A stretch of 64,000 bases of DNA. Source: Burkholderiales bacterium (GTDB taxonomy: Bacteria > Pseudomonadota > Gammaproteobacteria > Burkholderiales > Burkholderiaceae_C). The position numbers were made by a program, and so were the translations under genes. The notes beneath the pieces are model-generated. The model had not been told where the DNA came from. It saw nothing but the letters and a program-made list of their open reading frames with translations, and did not search any database. The stretch covers positions 62,001-126,000 of the forward strand of contig JACRAY010000035.1 in the NCBI GenBank assembly GCA_016213325.1. The letters are read 5' to 3'. Shown in pieces: positions 37,121 through 45,133 of this stretch (the first letter of the stretch is position 1; every line of letters begins with the position of its first letter).

Positions 37121-40057
37121 ATGGCGAAGACACTGGTGATTGCGGAGAAGCCTTCGGTGGCCCAGGACATCGTGCGGGCGCTCACGCCCGTGGCCGGCAA
37201 ATTCGACAAGCACGACGAGCATTTCGAGAACGACAAGTACGTGGTGACCAGCGCGGTGGGCCACCTGGTGGAGATCCACGCGCCCGAGGAGTTCGACGTG
37301 AAGCGCGGCAAGTGGAGCTTTGCCCATCTTCCCGTGATACCGCCGTACTTCGACCTGAAGCCGGTGGAAAAGACCAAGTCGCGCCTGAACGCGGTGGTGA
37401 AGCTCGCCAGGCGCAAGGACGTGACCGAGCTGGTGAACGCCTGCGACGCGGGGCGCGAAGGGGAACTCATCTTCCGCCTGATCGAGCAGTACGCGGGGGG
37501 GGCCAAGTCAGGCCTCGGCAAGCCGGTGCGGCGGCTTTGGCTGCAGTCTATGACGCCGCAGGCCATCCGCGACGGCTTCGCCGCGTTGCGCAGCGACAAG
37601 CAGATGCAGGGGCTGGCCAGCGCCGCGCGCTCGCGCTCCGAGGCCGACTGGCTGGTGGGCATCAACGGCACGCGAGCGATGACCGCGTTCAATTCGCGCG
37701 ACGGCGGCTTCTTCCTCACCACCGTGGGCCGCGTGCAGACGCCGACGCTCGCCATCGTGGTGGAGCGCGAGGAGCAGATCCGCAGGTTCGTGAGCCGCGA
37801 CTACTGGGAGGTGCACGGCACCTTCCTGTGCGAGGCGGGCGAATACAACGGCAAGTGGTTCGACCCCAAGTGGAAGAAGGATGAGGACGACGCGGAACAG
37901 CGCGCCGACCGCCTCTGGACGCAGAAGGAAGCGCAGGCCATCGCCGATGCGGTGCGCGGCAAGTCCGCCACGGTGACCGAGGAGGCGACCAGGACGACGC
38001 AGGCCTCGCCGATGCTGTTCGACCTGACGACCCTGCAGCGCGAGGCCAACGGCCGCTTCGGCTATTCGGCCAAGACCACGCTGTCGATCGCGCAGAGCCT
38101 GTACGAGCGGCACAAGGCATTGACCTACCCGCGGACCGACTCGCGCCACCTGCCCAAGGACTACGTGAAGGTGGTGAAGGACACCATGGGCATGCTGGCG
38201 AAGAGCGGCATGAAGCACCTGGCGCCGTTTGCGAAAGAAGCGGTCGAAGGCGACTACGTGCGCATGACCCCGCGTGTGTTCGACGATACCAAGGTCAGCG
38301 ACCACTTTGCCATCATCCCCACGCTCGAGGCGCCGCACGGCCTGTCGGAAGCCGAGCAGAAGATCTACGACCTGGTGGTGCGCCGCTTCCTGGCGATCTT
38401 CTTCCCAAGCGCCGAGTACCAGGTCACGACGCGCACCAGCCTGGTGGTGGGCCACCACTTCCGCACGCAAGGCAAGGTGCTGGTCAAGCCGGGCTGGCTC
38501 GCGATCTACGGCAAGGAAGCCGCCGACGAAGTGACCGACGCGAAGGAAGGCGACAAGGGCCAGCCGCTGGTGCCGGTGAAGCCGGGCGAGATGGTGCGCA
38601 CCGAGTCGGTGGAGGTGAAGGGCCTGAAGACGCGGCCGCCCGCGCGTTACAGCGAAGCGACGCTGCTGGGTGCGATGGAAGGCGCGGGCAAGTTCATCGA
38701 GGACGACGAACTGCGCGAGGCCATGCACGAGAAAGGGCTGGGCACGCCCGCCACGCGCGCGGCCATCATCGAAGGCCTGATCAACGAGAAGTACATGCTG
38801 CGCGAGGGCCGCGAGATGCTGCCCACGGCCAAGGCGTTCCAGCTCATGACGCTGCTGCGCGGCCTGGGCGTGGAAGAACTGTCCAAGCCCGAGCTCACCG
38901 GCGCCTGGGAGTACAAGCTGGCGCAGATGGAGCACGGCAAGCTGTCGCGCGAGGAGTTCATGCGCGAGATTGCCGGGATGACCGAGCGCATCGTGCGCAA
39001 GGCCAAGGAGTACGACCGCGACACCGTGCCGGGCGACTACGCGACGCTGGCCACGCCCTGCCCCAACTGCGGCGGCGTGGTGCAGGAAAGCTACCGGCGC
39101 TACAACTGCATCGGCAGGAAGGGCCAGGAGCCCTGCGGCTTCTCGTTCACCAAGATCCCGGCGGGCCGAGCTTTCGAACTGCATGAGGTCGAGCAGTTCC
39201 TGCGCGCCAAGCGCATCGGGCCGCTGCAGGGCTTCCGCTCCAAGGCCGGGTGGCCGTTTGCCGCGGAACTCGCGCTGAAGTTCGACGAGGAAGAGAAGAA
39301 CTGGAAGCTCGAATTCGACTTCGGCGACACGCGCGACCCGGCCGAGACCGGCGAGATCGTCGACTTTGCGGGGCAGGAACCGCTGGGCAAGTGCCCCAAG
39401 TGCGGCGGCCGCGTGTTCGAGTTCGGCAGCAACTACACCTGCGAGAAGGCGGTGCCGACCGCGCAGCAACCCACGCCCACCTGCGACTTCAAGAGCGGCA
39501 AGATCATCCTGCAGCAGCCGGTGGAGCGCGCGCAGATGCAGAAGCTGCTGGCCACCGGCAAGACCGACTTGCTGGACAAGTTCGTGTCGATGCGCACGAG
39601 GCGGCCCTTCAAGGCGTTCCTGGCGTGGGACGCGGAGGCGGGCAAGGTGAACTTCGAGTTCGAGCCGCGCACTTCGAAGTTCCCGCCGCGCAAGGCGGCG
39701 GCGGCAAAGACGGCGAAGGAGCCGGCGGCCAAGTACGCTGCAGCGAAGAAGGCTCCGGCTGCCAAGAAGGCGGCACCAGCCAAAAAGGTAGCGGCCAGGA
39801 AGACGACTAACCGCAAGACCGGTGCGGGCCTGAAGCCCAGCCCCGAGCTTGCAGCCATCGTCGGCGCCGAGCCGATCGCGCGCACGCAGGTCATCAAGAA
39901 GCTGTGGGACTACATCAAGGAGCACGGCCTGCAAGACCCGAAGGACAAGCGCACCATCCAGGGCGACGCCAAGCTGCGCAAGGTGTTCGGCAAGCCGTCG
40001 GTGACCATGTTCGAGCTGGCCAAGGTGGTCGGTGACCATCTCACCAAGGAGGAGTAG
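37121..40057 (+). CDS. topB: DNA topoisomerase III with C-terminal SWIB domain
   Basis: A 978-residue type IA topoisomerase. The toprim region is VIAEKPSVAQDI with NACDAGREGELIF. The active-site Tyr is near residue 336 in ALTYPRTDSRHLP. After the cleavage domains come zinc-ribbon-like pairs (CPNCGGVVQ, CPKCGGRVFEF), a Lys/Ala-rich histone-like linker (about 850-895) and a SWIB/MDM2 domain (about 900-978; GAEPIARTQVIKKLWDYIKE). It relaxes and decatenates DNA. E. coli TopB is about 650 residues, so the extra third is distinctive. Confidence 0.93.
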   Translation: MAKTLVIAEKPSVAQDIVRALTPVAGKFDKHDEHFENDKYVVTSAVGHLVEIHAPEEFDVKRGKWSFAHLPVIPPYFDLKPVEKTKSRLNAVVKLARRKDVTELVNACDAGREGELIFRLIEQYAGGAKSGLGKPVRRLWLQSMTPQAIRDGFAALRSDKQMQGLASAARSRSEADWLVGINGTRAMTAFNSRDGGFFLTTVGRVQTPTLAIVVEREEQIRRFVSRDYWEVHGTFLCEAGEYNGKWFDPKWKKDEDDAEQRADRLWTQKEAQAIADAVRGKSATVTEEATRTTQASPMLFDLTTLQREANGRFGYSAKTTLSIAQSLYERHKALTYPRTDSRHLPKDYVKVVKDTMGMLAKSGMKHLAPFAKEAVEGDYVRMTPRVFDDTKVSDHFAIIPTLEAPHGLSEAEQKIYDLVVRRFLAIFFPSAEYQVTTRTSLVVGHHFRTQGKVLVKPGWLAIYGKEAADEVTDAKEGDKGQPLVPVKPGEMVRTESVEVKGLKTRPPARYSEATLLGAMEGAGKFIEDDELREAMHEKGLGTPATRAAIIEGLINEKYMLREGREMLPTAKAFQLMTLLRGLGVEELSKPELTGAWEYKLAQMEHGKLSREEFMREIAGMTERIVRKAKEYDRDTVPGDYATLATPCPNCGGVVQESYRRYNCIGRKGQEPCGFSFTKIPAGRAFELHEVEQFLRAKRIGPLQGFRSKAGWPFAAELALKFDEEEKNWKLEFDFGDTRDPAETGEIVDFAGQEPLGKCPKCGGRVFEFGSNYTCEKAVPTAQQPTPTCDFKSGKIILQQPVERAQMQKLLATGKTDLLDKFVSMRTRRPFKAFLAWDAEAGKVNFEFEPRTSKFPPRKAAAAKTAKEPAAKYAAAKKAPAAKKAAPAKKVAARKTTNRKTGAGLKPSPELAAIVGAEPIARTQVIKKLWDYIKEHGLQDPKDKRTIQGDAKLRKVFGKPSVTMFELAKVVGDHLTKEE

Positions 40058-40059
40058 CC

Positions 40060-40437
40060 GTGCCGTCGGCCGACACGCTGGAGCGCTTCATCGCGCGCGT
40101 CGAATCGAACGCGCACGTGGAGGCGATCGAGGAGTTCTACACCGAACACGCCTCGATGCAGGAGAACTTCGCGCCGCCGCGGGTGGGCCGCGACACGCTG
40201 GTGGCGCATGAGCGCAAGGCCCTCGCCCTGGCCGCGTCGGTCACCTCGGAATGCGTGCGGCCCGTGTTCGCGCACGGCGACCATGTGGTGATCCGCTGGA
40301 TCTTCGAGTTCACCGCCCACGACGGCACCAAGCGCCGCATCGAGGAACTGGCATACCAGCGCTGGGAAGGCCAGCGCATTGCGCAGGAGCAGTTCTTCTA
40401 CGACCCCGCTCAGTTGCAAGCCCGCAAGCCTTCGTAG
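40060..40437 (+). CDS. NTF2/SnoaL-like protein
   Basis: A 125-residue protein with the cone-shaped alpha+beta pattern of the nuclear transport factor 2/SnoaL superfamily: LERFIARVESNAHVEAIEEFYTE at the N-terminus, then strands VIRWIFEFTAHDG and RIEELAYQRWEGQRIAQEQFFYD. Enzymes and non-enzymes share this fold and no catalytic residues can be assigned. It starts at GTG 40060 behind a strong AAGGAGGAG that overlaps the end of topB, two bases after its stop. Confidence 0.8.
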   Translation: MPSADTLERFIARVESNAHVEAIEEFYTEHASMQENFAPPRVGRDTLVAHERKALALAASVTSECVRPVFAHGDHVVIRWIFEFTAHDGTKRRIEELAYQRWEGQRIAQEQFFYDPAQLQARKPS

Positions 40438-40468
40438 CATGATCGCGGTTCCGAAGAAGGAGAACCGC

Positions 40469-40963
40469 ATGGCATTCACCCTCGAGAGTCCGGACATCGC
40501 GCCGGACTCGATGATCGACAAGCGCTTCGAATACAACGGCTTCGGCTGCAACGGCGAGAACCGCTCGCCCGTGCTGCGCTGGAGCGGGGGGCCGGCAGGC
40601 ACGAAGAGCTACGCCCTCACCTGCTACGACCCCGACGCGCCGACCGGCTCGGGCTGGTGGCACTGGGTGCTGGTGAACGTGCCCGCGGGTACCACCGAGC
40701 TGAAGGCGGACGCGGGCAACGCCAGCGGCGCCAACCTGCCCGTAGGCGCCCAGCAGGTCCGCAACGACTACGGCGAGAACGCGTGGGGCGGCATGGCCCC
40801 GCCGCCGGGCGACCCGCCGCACCGCTACATCTTCACGCTGCATGCGCTGGGCACCGAGAGGCTGGACCTGCCCGCCGGCGCCACCGCCGCGCTGGCCGGC
40901 TTCATGATCAACGCGAATACGCTGGCGAAAGCCTCTTTCACCGCCCGCTACGGGCGCAAGTGA
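40469..40963 (+). CDS. YbhB/YbcL (PEBP) family protein
   Basis: A 164-residue protein of the phosphatidylethanolamine-binding family. Hallmarks are NRSPVLRWSGGPAGTKSYALTCYDPDAPTGSGWWHWVLVNVP (DPDAP and WWHWVL are the conserved ligand-pocket motifs; span shown in part as DPDAPTGSGWWHWVLVN) and HRYIFTLHALG. No signal peptide. AGGAG is 6-7 bases before ATG 40469. Its stop overlaps the next start (TGATG at 40961-40965). Function in bacteria is unclear. Confidence 0.9.
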   Translation: MAFTLESPDIAPDSMIDKRFEYNGFGCNGENRSPVLRWSGGPAGTKSYALTCYDPDAPTGSGWWHWVLVNVPAGTTELKADAGNASGANLPVGAQQVRNDYGENAWGGMAPPPGDPPHRYIFTLHALGTERLDLPAGATAALAGFMINANTLAKASFTARYGRK

Positions 40964-41364
40964 TGCGGCCGCGCCGGCGCGCCGTGCTCGCCGCTCTGGC
41001 GTGCGCGCCGTGGGCTGCATCCGCGCAGCCCGCCGACCGCGCGTTCTACGAATCGGCCGAGGCACAACGCAAGCTCGCGCTGTCATGGGGCGACCAGCCG
41101 TACGGCGCCGTGCTGGTGCTGGACGGCAAGATCGTCGGCGAAGGCCCGAGCCGCGTCGTGAAGAACGGCGACTTCACGGCGCATGCCGAGCGCGAAGCCA
41201 TCCAAGATGCTCAGAAGCGGCTGGGCCGCAGCGACCTGGGCGGCGCCATCCTCTACTCGACCTCACGCCCGTGCAGCGCCTGCGAGACGGCTGCCGCGCG
41301 CGCACGCGTGTCCCGCATGATCCATGGCCCTGCGCTCACCGATGCAGGCCCGCCGAAGTCCTGA
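40963..41364 (+). CDS. cytidine/deoxycytidylate deaminase-family protein with export signal
   Basis: A 133-residue zinc deaminase-fold protein. The zinc/proton motif is HAE (His74-Ala-Glu76 in FTAHAEREAI) and the second metal motif is PCSAC (Cys104, Cys107). The first 22 residues (RPRRRAVLAALACAPWAASAQP) look like a signal peptide with a twin-arginine-type basic start, which is unusual for a nucleoside deaminase. The substrate cannot be fixed: guanine, cytidine and tRNA-adenosine deaminases share this fold. It overlaps the PEBP gene stop. Confidence 0.8.
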   Translation: MRPRRRAVLAALACAPWAASAQPADRAFYESAEAQRKLALSWGDQPYGAVLVLDGKIVGEGPSRVVKNGDFTAHAEREAIQDAQKRLGRSDLGGAILYSTSRPCSACETAAARARVSRMIHGPALTDAGPPKS

Positions 41365-41382
41365 GCGCGAAGGAGAACCGAC

Positions 41383-41763
41383 TTCCCGGTCAACGAACTC
41401 CGCACCTCGAGCCTGATCCTGGGCTGCGGCATCCTGCTGCTCACGGCATCGCTCGTATCCGGCACGAGCCCGTCCGCCGCGACCGGCCTCTGGGCGCCGA
41501 TCGGCGTCGGCGCCGGCTTGCTGTACGGCGGGTTGGTGCCGGCCGTGATCAACCTCGGCGAATCGCGCACGAACGCCTGGCAGTCACTGCTGGCCGGCCT
41601 GTTCCACGTGCTGCCTTTCGGGCTGGCCACCTTCGGCGCCATGGCCTGGCTCGACGGGTCGGCCTACATGTTCCTGATGCCGTGGTGCTTGTGGACCTGG
41701 GTGGCGAGCGTGGTGATCGCTGCCGCTGGCATGATACGCGGCGCGATTGAAGGGATCGAGTGA
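41383..41763 (+). CDS. small four-helix membrane protein without a standard start codon
   Basis: The frame encodes about 126 residues with four probable membrane segments (LILGCGILLLTASLVSG; LWAPIGVGAGLLYGGLVPAVI; LLAGLFHVLPFGLATFGAMAW; WTWVASVVIAAAGMIRG). A good ribosome site AAGGAG lies at 41370-41375, and seven bases later, where a start is expected, the codon is TTC. No ATG, GTG or TTG occurs in frame between the previous stop (41364) and TTG 41518, which would remove the first helix. It may use a non-standard start, have lost its start, or carry a base error. Family unknown. Confidence 0.5.
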   Translation, partial: FPVNELRTSSLILGCGILLLTASLVSGTSPSAATGLWAPIGVGAGLLYGGLVPAVINLGESRTNAWQSLLAGLFHVLPFGLATFGAMAWLDGSAYMFLMPWCLWTWVASVVIAAAGMIRGAIEGIE

Positions 41764-41795
41764 GTATTCAACCCAACCTGCTTTCCTGCGTGACC

Positions 41796-42035
41796 CTACT
41801 TGGAACTCGCCAACAATTCGCGCAGCTTCGTGAAGTAGCGATGCTGACGAGGAAACTTTGAGGGCAGTTCTTGCCGAGTGAACCTCTCGAGGAGCCTGCT
41901 TTCCGCAAGTTGCAAGGCATCCCGATCGCACTCACTTCTTGATCCATCAAACTTTGTCAGTTTCTTGTGCCGCAGTATGCAGATCTCCCGGATTGACGGT
42001 AACAAGCCGGCAGCGCGCGAGCAGGGCATGATCAC
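41796..42035 (-). CDS. small hypothetical protein downstream of immunity candidate
   Basis: A 79-residue basic ORF (77 if the ATG at 42029 is used) in AT-richer DNA. It starts at GTG 42035, sharing one base with the TAG of the preceding gene, and could be a third member of the rhs unit or a decayed fragment. The sequence (LRHKKLTKFDG, RQHRYFTKLRELLASSK) shows no recognised motif or membrane segment. The rest of 41764-41795 shows nothing. Confidence 0.3.
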   Translation of the reverse strand: MIMPCSRAAGLLPSIREICILRHKKLTKFDGSRSECDRDALQLAESRLLERFTRQELPSKFPRQHRYFTKLRELLASSK

Positions 42036-42763
42036 TACTGCGTCGCGGCAATTTGAAGGATGTCTTCGATCAACTTTTTCTGACTGGCCCGCTGGCGCCT
42101 TAGATCCGCACTGTCGAAAGGCAGCTCAGTCACTGCTGTTCGGAGCATTTCCAGGTCCGCCCGCAACTGAGTGAGCACTTCTGTGCGCTGCCTTTTCAAC
42201 TGCTGGAGAGCGGCCGTGAATGGAAATTGCTCAGCTAGGAGGCGATTCGACGTGTGAAATCTGGCCATCTTCGCTACGGTCAGGATAAGTTCTCTCAAGT
42301 CCTGCACCGCGAAGTCCCTTCGCTTGGCCAGCAGGCGATTCAGGAGGCAGACGGCCGCATGCGTGACCATCCCCCAGGCATCCCGCTTTGCACATGTTCT
42401 TCCCCATGGCCCATACTGTTCGAACTGAGTCAAGAAGGAGTCCATCACCCGATTGATGCCAGAAGCTGGATCGGAATGTTCAATCTGTAGGAGTTCCGTT
42501 GTCAATGCAACTTGAGCTGCGATCGCCCCCTGGGCATCCTTTGCTATCGACTCCTCGTAGAGGCTGGCATTCCTATCCCATTGATCGAATGCGGTATCCA
42601 GCCAACCGTCGTCATGCGGCTTCCAGTCGTTGGATGCGCGCCCAATGAAGCGGTCCGACAAGTACCTGATCAACGGCTCCGGGGCGTGCTGCCGACTCAT
42701 GTATTCGACTAGCAGGCGAAGCAGCTCAATCCAATGAATCAACTCTAATCGCGTGGCCTTCAT
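42035..42763 (-). CDS. unknown protein, candidate immunity factor for the Rhs nuclease
   Basis: A 242-residue, mostly helical, soluble protein without signal peptide or membrane segment, beginning MKATRLELIHWIELLRLLVEY. I recognise no family. It begins nine bases after the rhs stop, with AAGGG overlapping that stop, so the two are translationally coupled. Base composition matches the AT-richer toxin tail and not the surrounding genes. Position directly after a polymorphic-toxin C-terminus is the standard place for the cognate immunity gene; the role is inferred from that alone. Confidence 0.6.
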   Translation of the reverse strand: MKATRLELIHWIELLRLLVEYMSRQHAPEPLIRYLSDRFIGRASNDWKPHDDGWLDTAFDQWDRNASLYEESIAKDAQGAIAAQVALTTELLQIEHSDPASGINRVMDSFLTQFEQYGPWGRTCAKRDAWGMVTHAAVCLLNRLLAKRRDFAVQDLRELILTVAKMARFHTSNRLLAEQFPFTAALQQLKRQRTEVLTQLRADLEMLRTAVTELPFDSADLRRQRASQKKLIEDILQIAATQ

Positions 42764-42772
42764 GTCATGCCC

Positions 42773-45064
42773 TTAGTGACACATGTCCATATAGGCCTCG
42801 GCCAAGAACGTCGCCAGCTCGCCGAACCCACCGATCAGGCGCACACCGCTTGCATCCGGACCTAGGGCATCGAGGATTCGCTTTTGCTGGGCGGCCGTGA
42901 CAGGGCTCTTGCCAAAGAACACTGTAATGCTACCGTAGACCTCCTTGCCAGACTTGATCTGGTCAATCAGTCGCTGGAACGCTTCCGAACCAATCTTCGG
43001 TACTTGATACTTGACCTCCAGCAGGAGGTTGCGATCCTTCAGTTCCAGTAAGAAGTCGATCTTCTTGTTCTTGGCTGAGACGCCCTTCTTGAGATCGCCT
43101 TTGAAGCATTGACGGATCATCTCCTGCACGCGGCGCTCGACTACGCGACCGAGCGTCCGGATGGCCGTTCCTCCTGCCTGTTTGCCCACTCCGAACGCCA
43201 CCTGTGCGCGGGTAGCAAATCCAGCAGTGATATCCTGCGCGACACCTCCAACCTCTCCGAGAGTGAGTTCCCCGGTGGGATCCGTCCCATGCACTGGATC
43301 GCCGAGCGCATAGGCATATCTGTTCAAGCTCCTCGGATCCGATTGCCTGCCCTCAAGCGGATCCGCCGAGATGAACCTCCCGATCCTCGGGTCATACCAC
43401 CGGGCCCTCAGATACAGCAGCTGCGCGTCCTGATCCCAGTATTCCCCCGCATACAAGTGGCCCTGCTTCAGCCCCGTGGCCTGGTCCAGATTCCCGAATG
43501 CATCTGCATCGACTTGCTCGACGACGTCTCCGGCGGCATCCACGGCCCCGAGGCTGCTGCCCAGGTGCCCGTACAACGGGTAGATCTCCTCGACACTTGC
43601 GACCGTCGTCCGCACCTGCCGGACCAAGCCGATGCCGCGCACGTAGTCGATCGCCTCGGTGCCGCCCGTTTCGCGCAGGACCTGCGGTAGCTCGTCGTTG
43701 GTGTCGACCAGGTAGGTCCTTGCATCGGCACCCGCCTTCCGGACCCGGTTGCCATCGTCGTCATAGGCATAGCGCGCCAGCGGCGTGGCAGCCTGCGCCC
43801 GCATCAGGTCGGCCCCGACGCGGATGTCGATCAACCGGTTGCGCGGATCGAACCGGTACAGCGTGAGCCGCCCAGGCTCCGCTTTGCTCGAAAGGTTGCC
43901 GTTGCCGTCGTAGGTGTAGTCGATGGTCCGCGTGCCGCCTGCGGCCAGGCTCAGCGTCTCGCGCGTGAGCCGGTCGGCAGCGTCGTAGGTGTAGCTCGTG
44001 ATCTCGGTGCCGCTCGCCGTGGTCACCTTCATCTGGGTGCGGTTGCCGACCAGGTCGTACGCATACCGGGTGTCGGTCTTGCCGCCCGCGTGGTCCCTCA
44101 CCTCGCGCGCCAGCCGGGCCAGGCCGTCGTACTCGAAGTCCTGGACCACGTCGATGCGCGCCGTCATCTGCCCTGCAGTACCCACGGAGCCGTCTCCGCG
44201 GTCCGTCACGATCCTGGCGATGACGCCCCCGGGGCCGCGGGTGATGCGCTGCCCAGCGACGAAGGTGACGGCCTGCCCGAAGTGACGCACATGGGCAACC
44301 ATCACGATTCGGCCGGCCGCGTCGTGGTTGATGGATGTCCGCAGGAACTGCGGCTGGCCATTGAAGGGGTCCAAGTCCCGCTCGACGACCGCTAGACGGC
44401 CCGCGCCGTCATGCACATAGCGCGCCTGCTTGCCGCCGGGCATGAACACCTTGGCCAGGCGGCCCGCGTCGTCGTACTCATAGCGGACCGTGCCGGCACC
44501 GGCCACGCTGCGCTCGAGCACGTTGCCCACCGCATCCGGCGCGTAGCTGATGCGCCCGATCGGGTTGCTGGCTTCGAGCAGCCGGTCGGACGCGTCGTAG
44601 CGGAAGGTCTGCAGCCCGTCGAGCGTGGTGGGCCCGTGCTCCTGGCGCGACTGCAACATGTCCACCGGCGTGTAGCCGTAGGTCACGCTGCCACCAGCGA
44701 TGCCGGCGTTGCTGCCGCGGCCGGCCGGGATGACCTGGCCGCTGCGGCGATTCATCACGTCGTACTGGAAGCTGAAGGCCTCGCCGGCGAACGTGGTGTG
44801 CGACAGCAGGTTGTCTGCCAGGTCGTAGCTGAAGCTCTCCTTGCTGCCGTCAGGCAGGGTACGCGCGGTGACACGGCTCTTCGCGTCGAAGGCCCAGCCG
44901 GTCTTCCTGCCCAAGGCGTCGACCTGGGCGGTCTTGTTGCCCGCCTCGTCGTAGGCGTACGTGGTGGTAGCGACGGTCGTCGCGGGCTGGGCTTGTGCCA
45001 GTGACGTGGCAACCAGCAAGGCCCAGACAAAGGCCCCAGCGATGCAGTGCGCAGGTGTCCTCAT
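42773..45064 (-). CDS. secreted Rhs/YD-repeat protein with C-terminal PD-(D/E)XK-like nuclease tail
   Basis: A 763-residue protein with a signal peptide (AGAFVWALLVATSLAQAQ), about a dozen YD repeats (for example YAYDEAGNKTAQVDALGR, YEYDDAGRLAKVFMPGG) and the Rhs core end YLRARWYDPRIGRFISADPL and GDPVHGTDPTG. The last 163 residues (from about 601) are a different domain: Asp670 in NKKIDFLLELK and Glu683-x-Lys685 in LLLEVKYQ fit the PD-(D/E)XK nuclease core. The DNA composition falls in this tail. It is short compared with T6SS Rhs effectors (about 1,500 residues). Probably a polymorphic toxin. Confidence 0.8.
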   Translation of the reverse strand: MRTPAHCIAGAFVWALLVATSLAQAQPATTVATTTYAYDEAGNKTAQVDALGRKTGWAFDAKSRVTARTLPDGSKESFSYDLADNLLSHTTFAGEAFSFQYDVMNRRSGQVIPAGRGSNAGIAGGSVTYGYTPVDMLQSRQEHGPTTLDGLQTFRYDASDRLLEASNPIGRISYAPDAVGNVLERSVAGAGTVRYEYDDAGRLAKVFMPGGKQARYVHDGAGRLAVVERDLDPFNGQPQFLRTSINHDAAGRIVMVAHVRHFGQAVTFVAGQRITRGPGGVIARIVTDRGDGSVGTAGQMTARIDVVQDFEYDGLARLAREVRDHAGGKTDTRYAYDLVGNRTQMKVTTASGTEITSYTYDAADRLTRETLSLAAGGTRTIDYTYDGNGNLSSKAEPGRLTLYRFDPRNRLIDIRVGADLMRAQAATPLARYAYDDDGNRVRKAGADARTYLVDTNDELPQVLRETGGTEAIDYVRGIGLVRQVRTTVASVEEIYPLYGHLGSSLGAVDAAGDVVEQVDADAFGNLDQATGLKQGHLYAGEYWDQDAQLLYLRARWYDPRIGRFISADPLEGRQSDPRSLNRYAYALGDPVHGTDPTGELTLGEVGGVAQDITAGFATRAQVAFGVGKQAGGTAIRTLGRVVERRVQEMIRQCFKGDLKKGVSAKNKKIDFLLELKDRNLLLEVKYQVPKIGSEAFQRLIDQIKSGKEVYGSITVFFGKSPVTAAQQKRILDALGPDASGVRLIGGFGELATFLAEAYMDMCH

Positions 45065-45087
45065 GCACCTTTCCTCCCTGGCGGAGG

Positions 45088-45116
45088 AATATAGGCATTA
45101 AGGATTAATGAGTCAA
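45088..45116 (-). promoter_or_regulatory. near-consensus sigma-70 promoter of the rhs gene
   Basis: On the minus strand, TTGACT (45111-45116) and TATATT (45088-45093) are spaced by exactly 17 bases. The predicted start of transcription leaves a leader of about 17 bases carrying the GGAGGAAAGG ribosome site before ATG 45064. Confidence 0.75.
45096..45110. promoter_or_regulatory. palindrome inside the rhs promoter spacer
   Basis: CATTAA and TTAATG arms flank GGA, a perfect 15-bp dyad between the -35 and -10 boxes. A repressor bound here would block RNA polymerase. Its cognate regulator is unknown; the GntR protein encoded next door is one candidate. Confidence 0.5.
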
Positions 45117-45133
45117 CGGGCCGCTGGTTGCGT

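Noticed and set aside
37508-40039. An 843-codon minus-strand frame opposite topB.
   Set aside because: It is a shadow of a strongly conserved topoisomerase gene and has no domain features.
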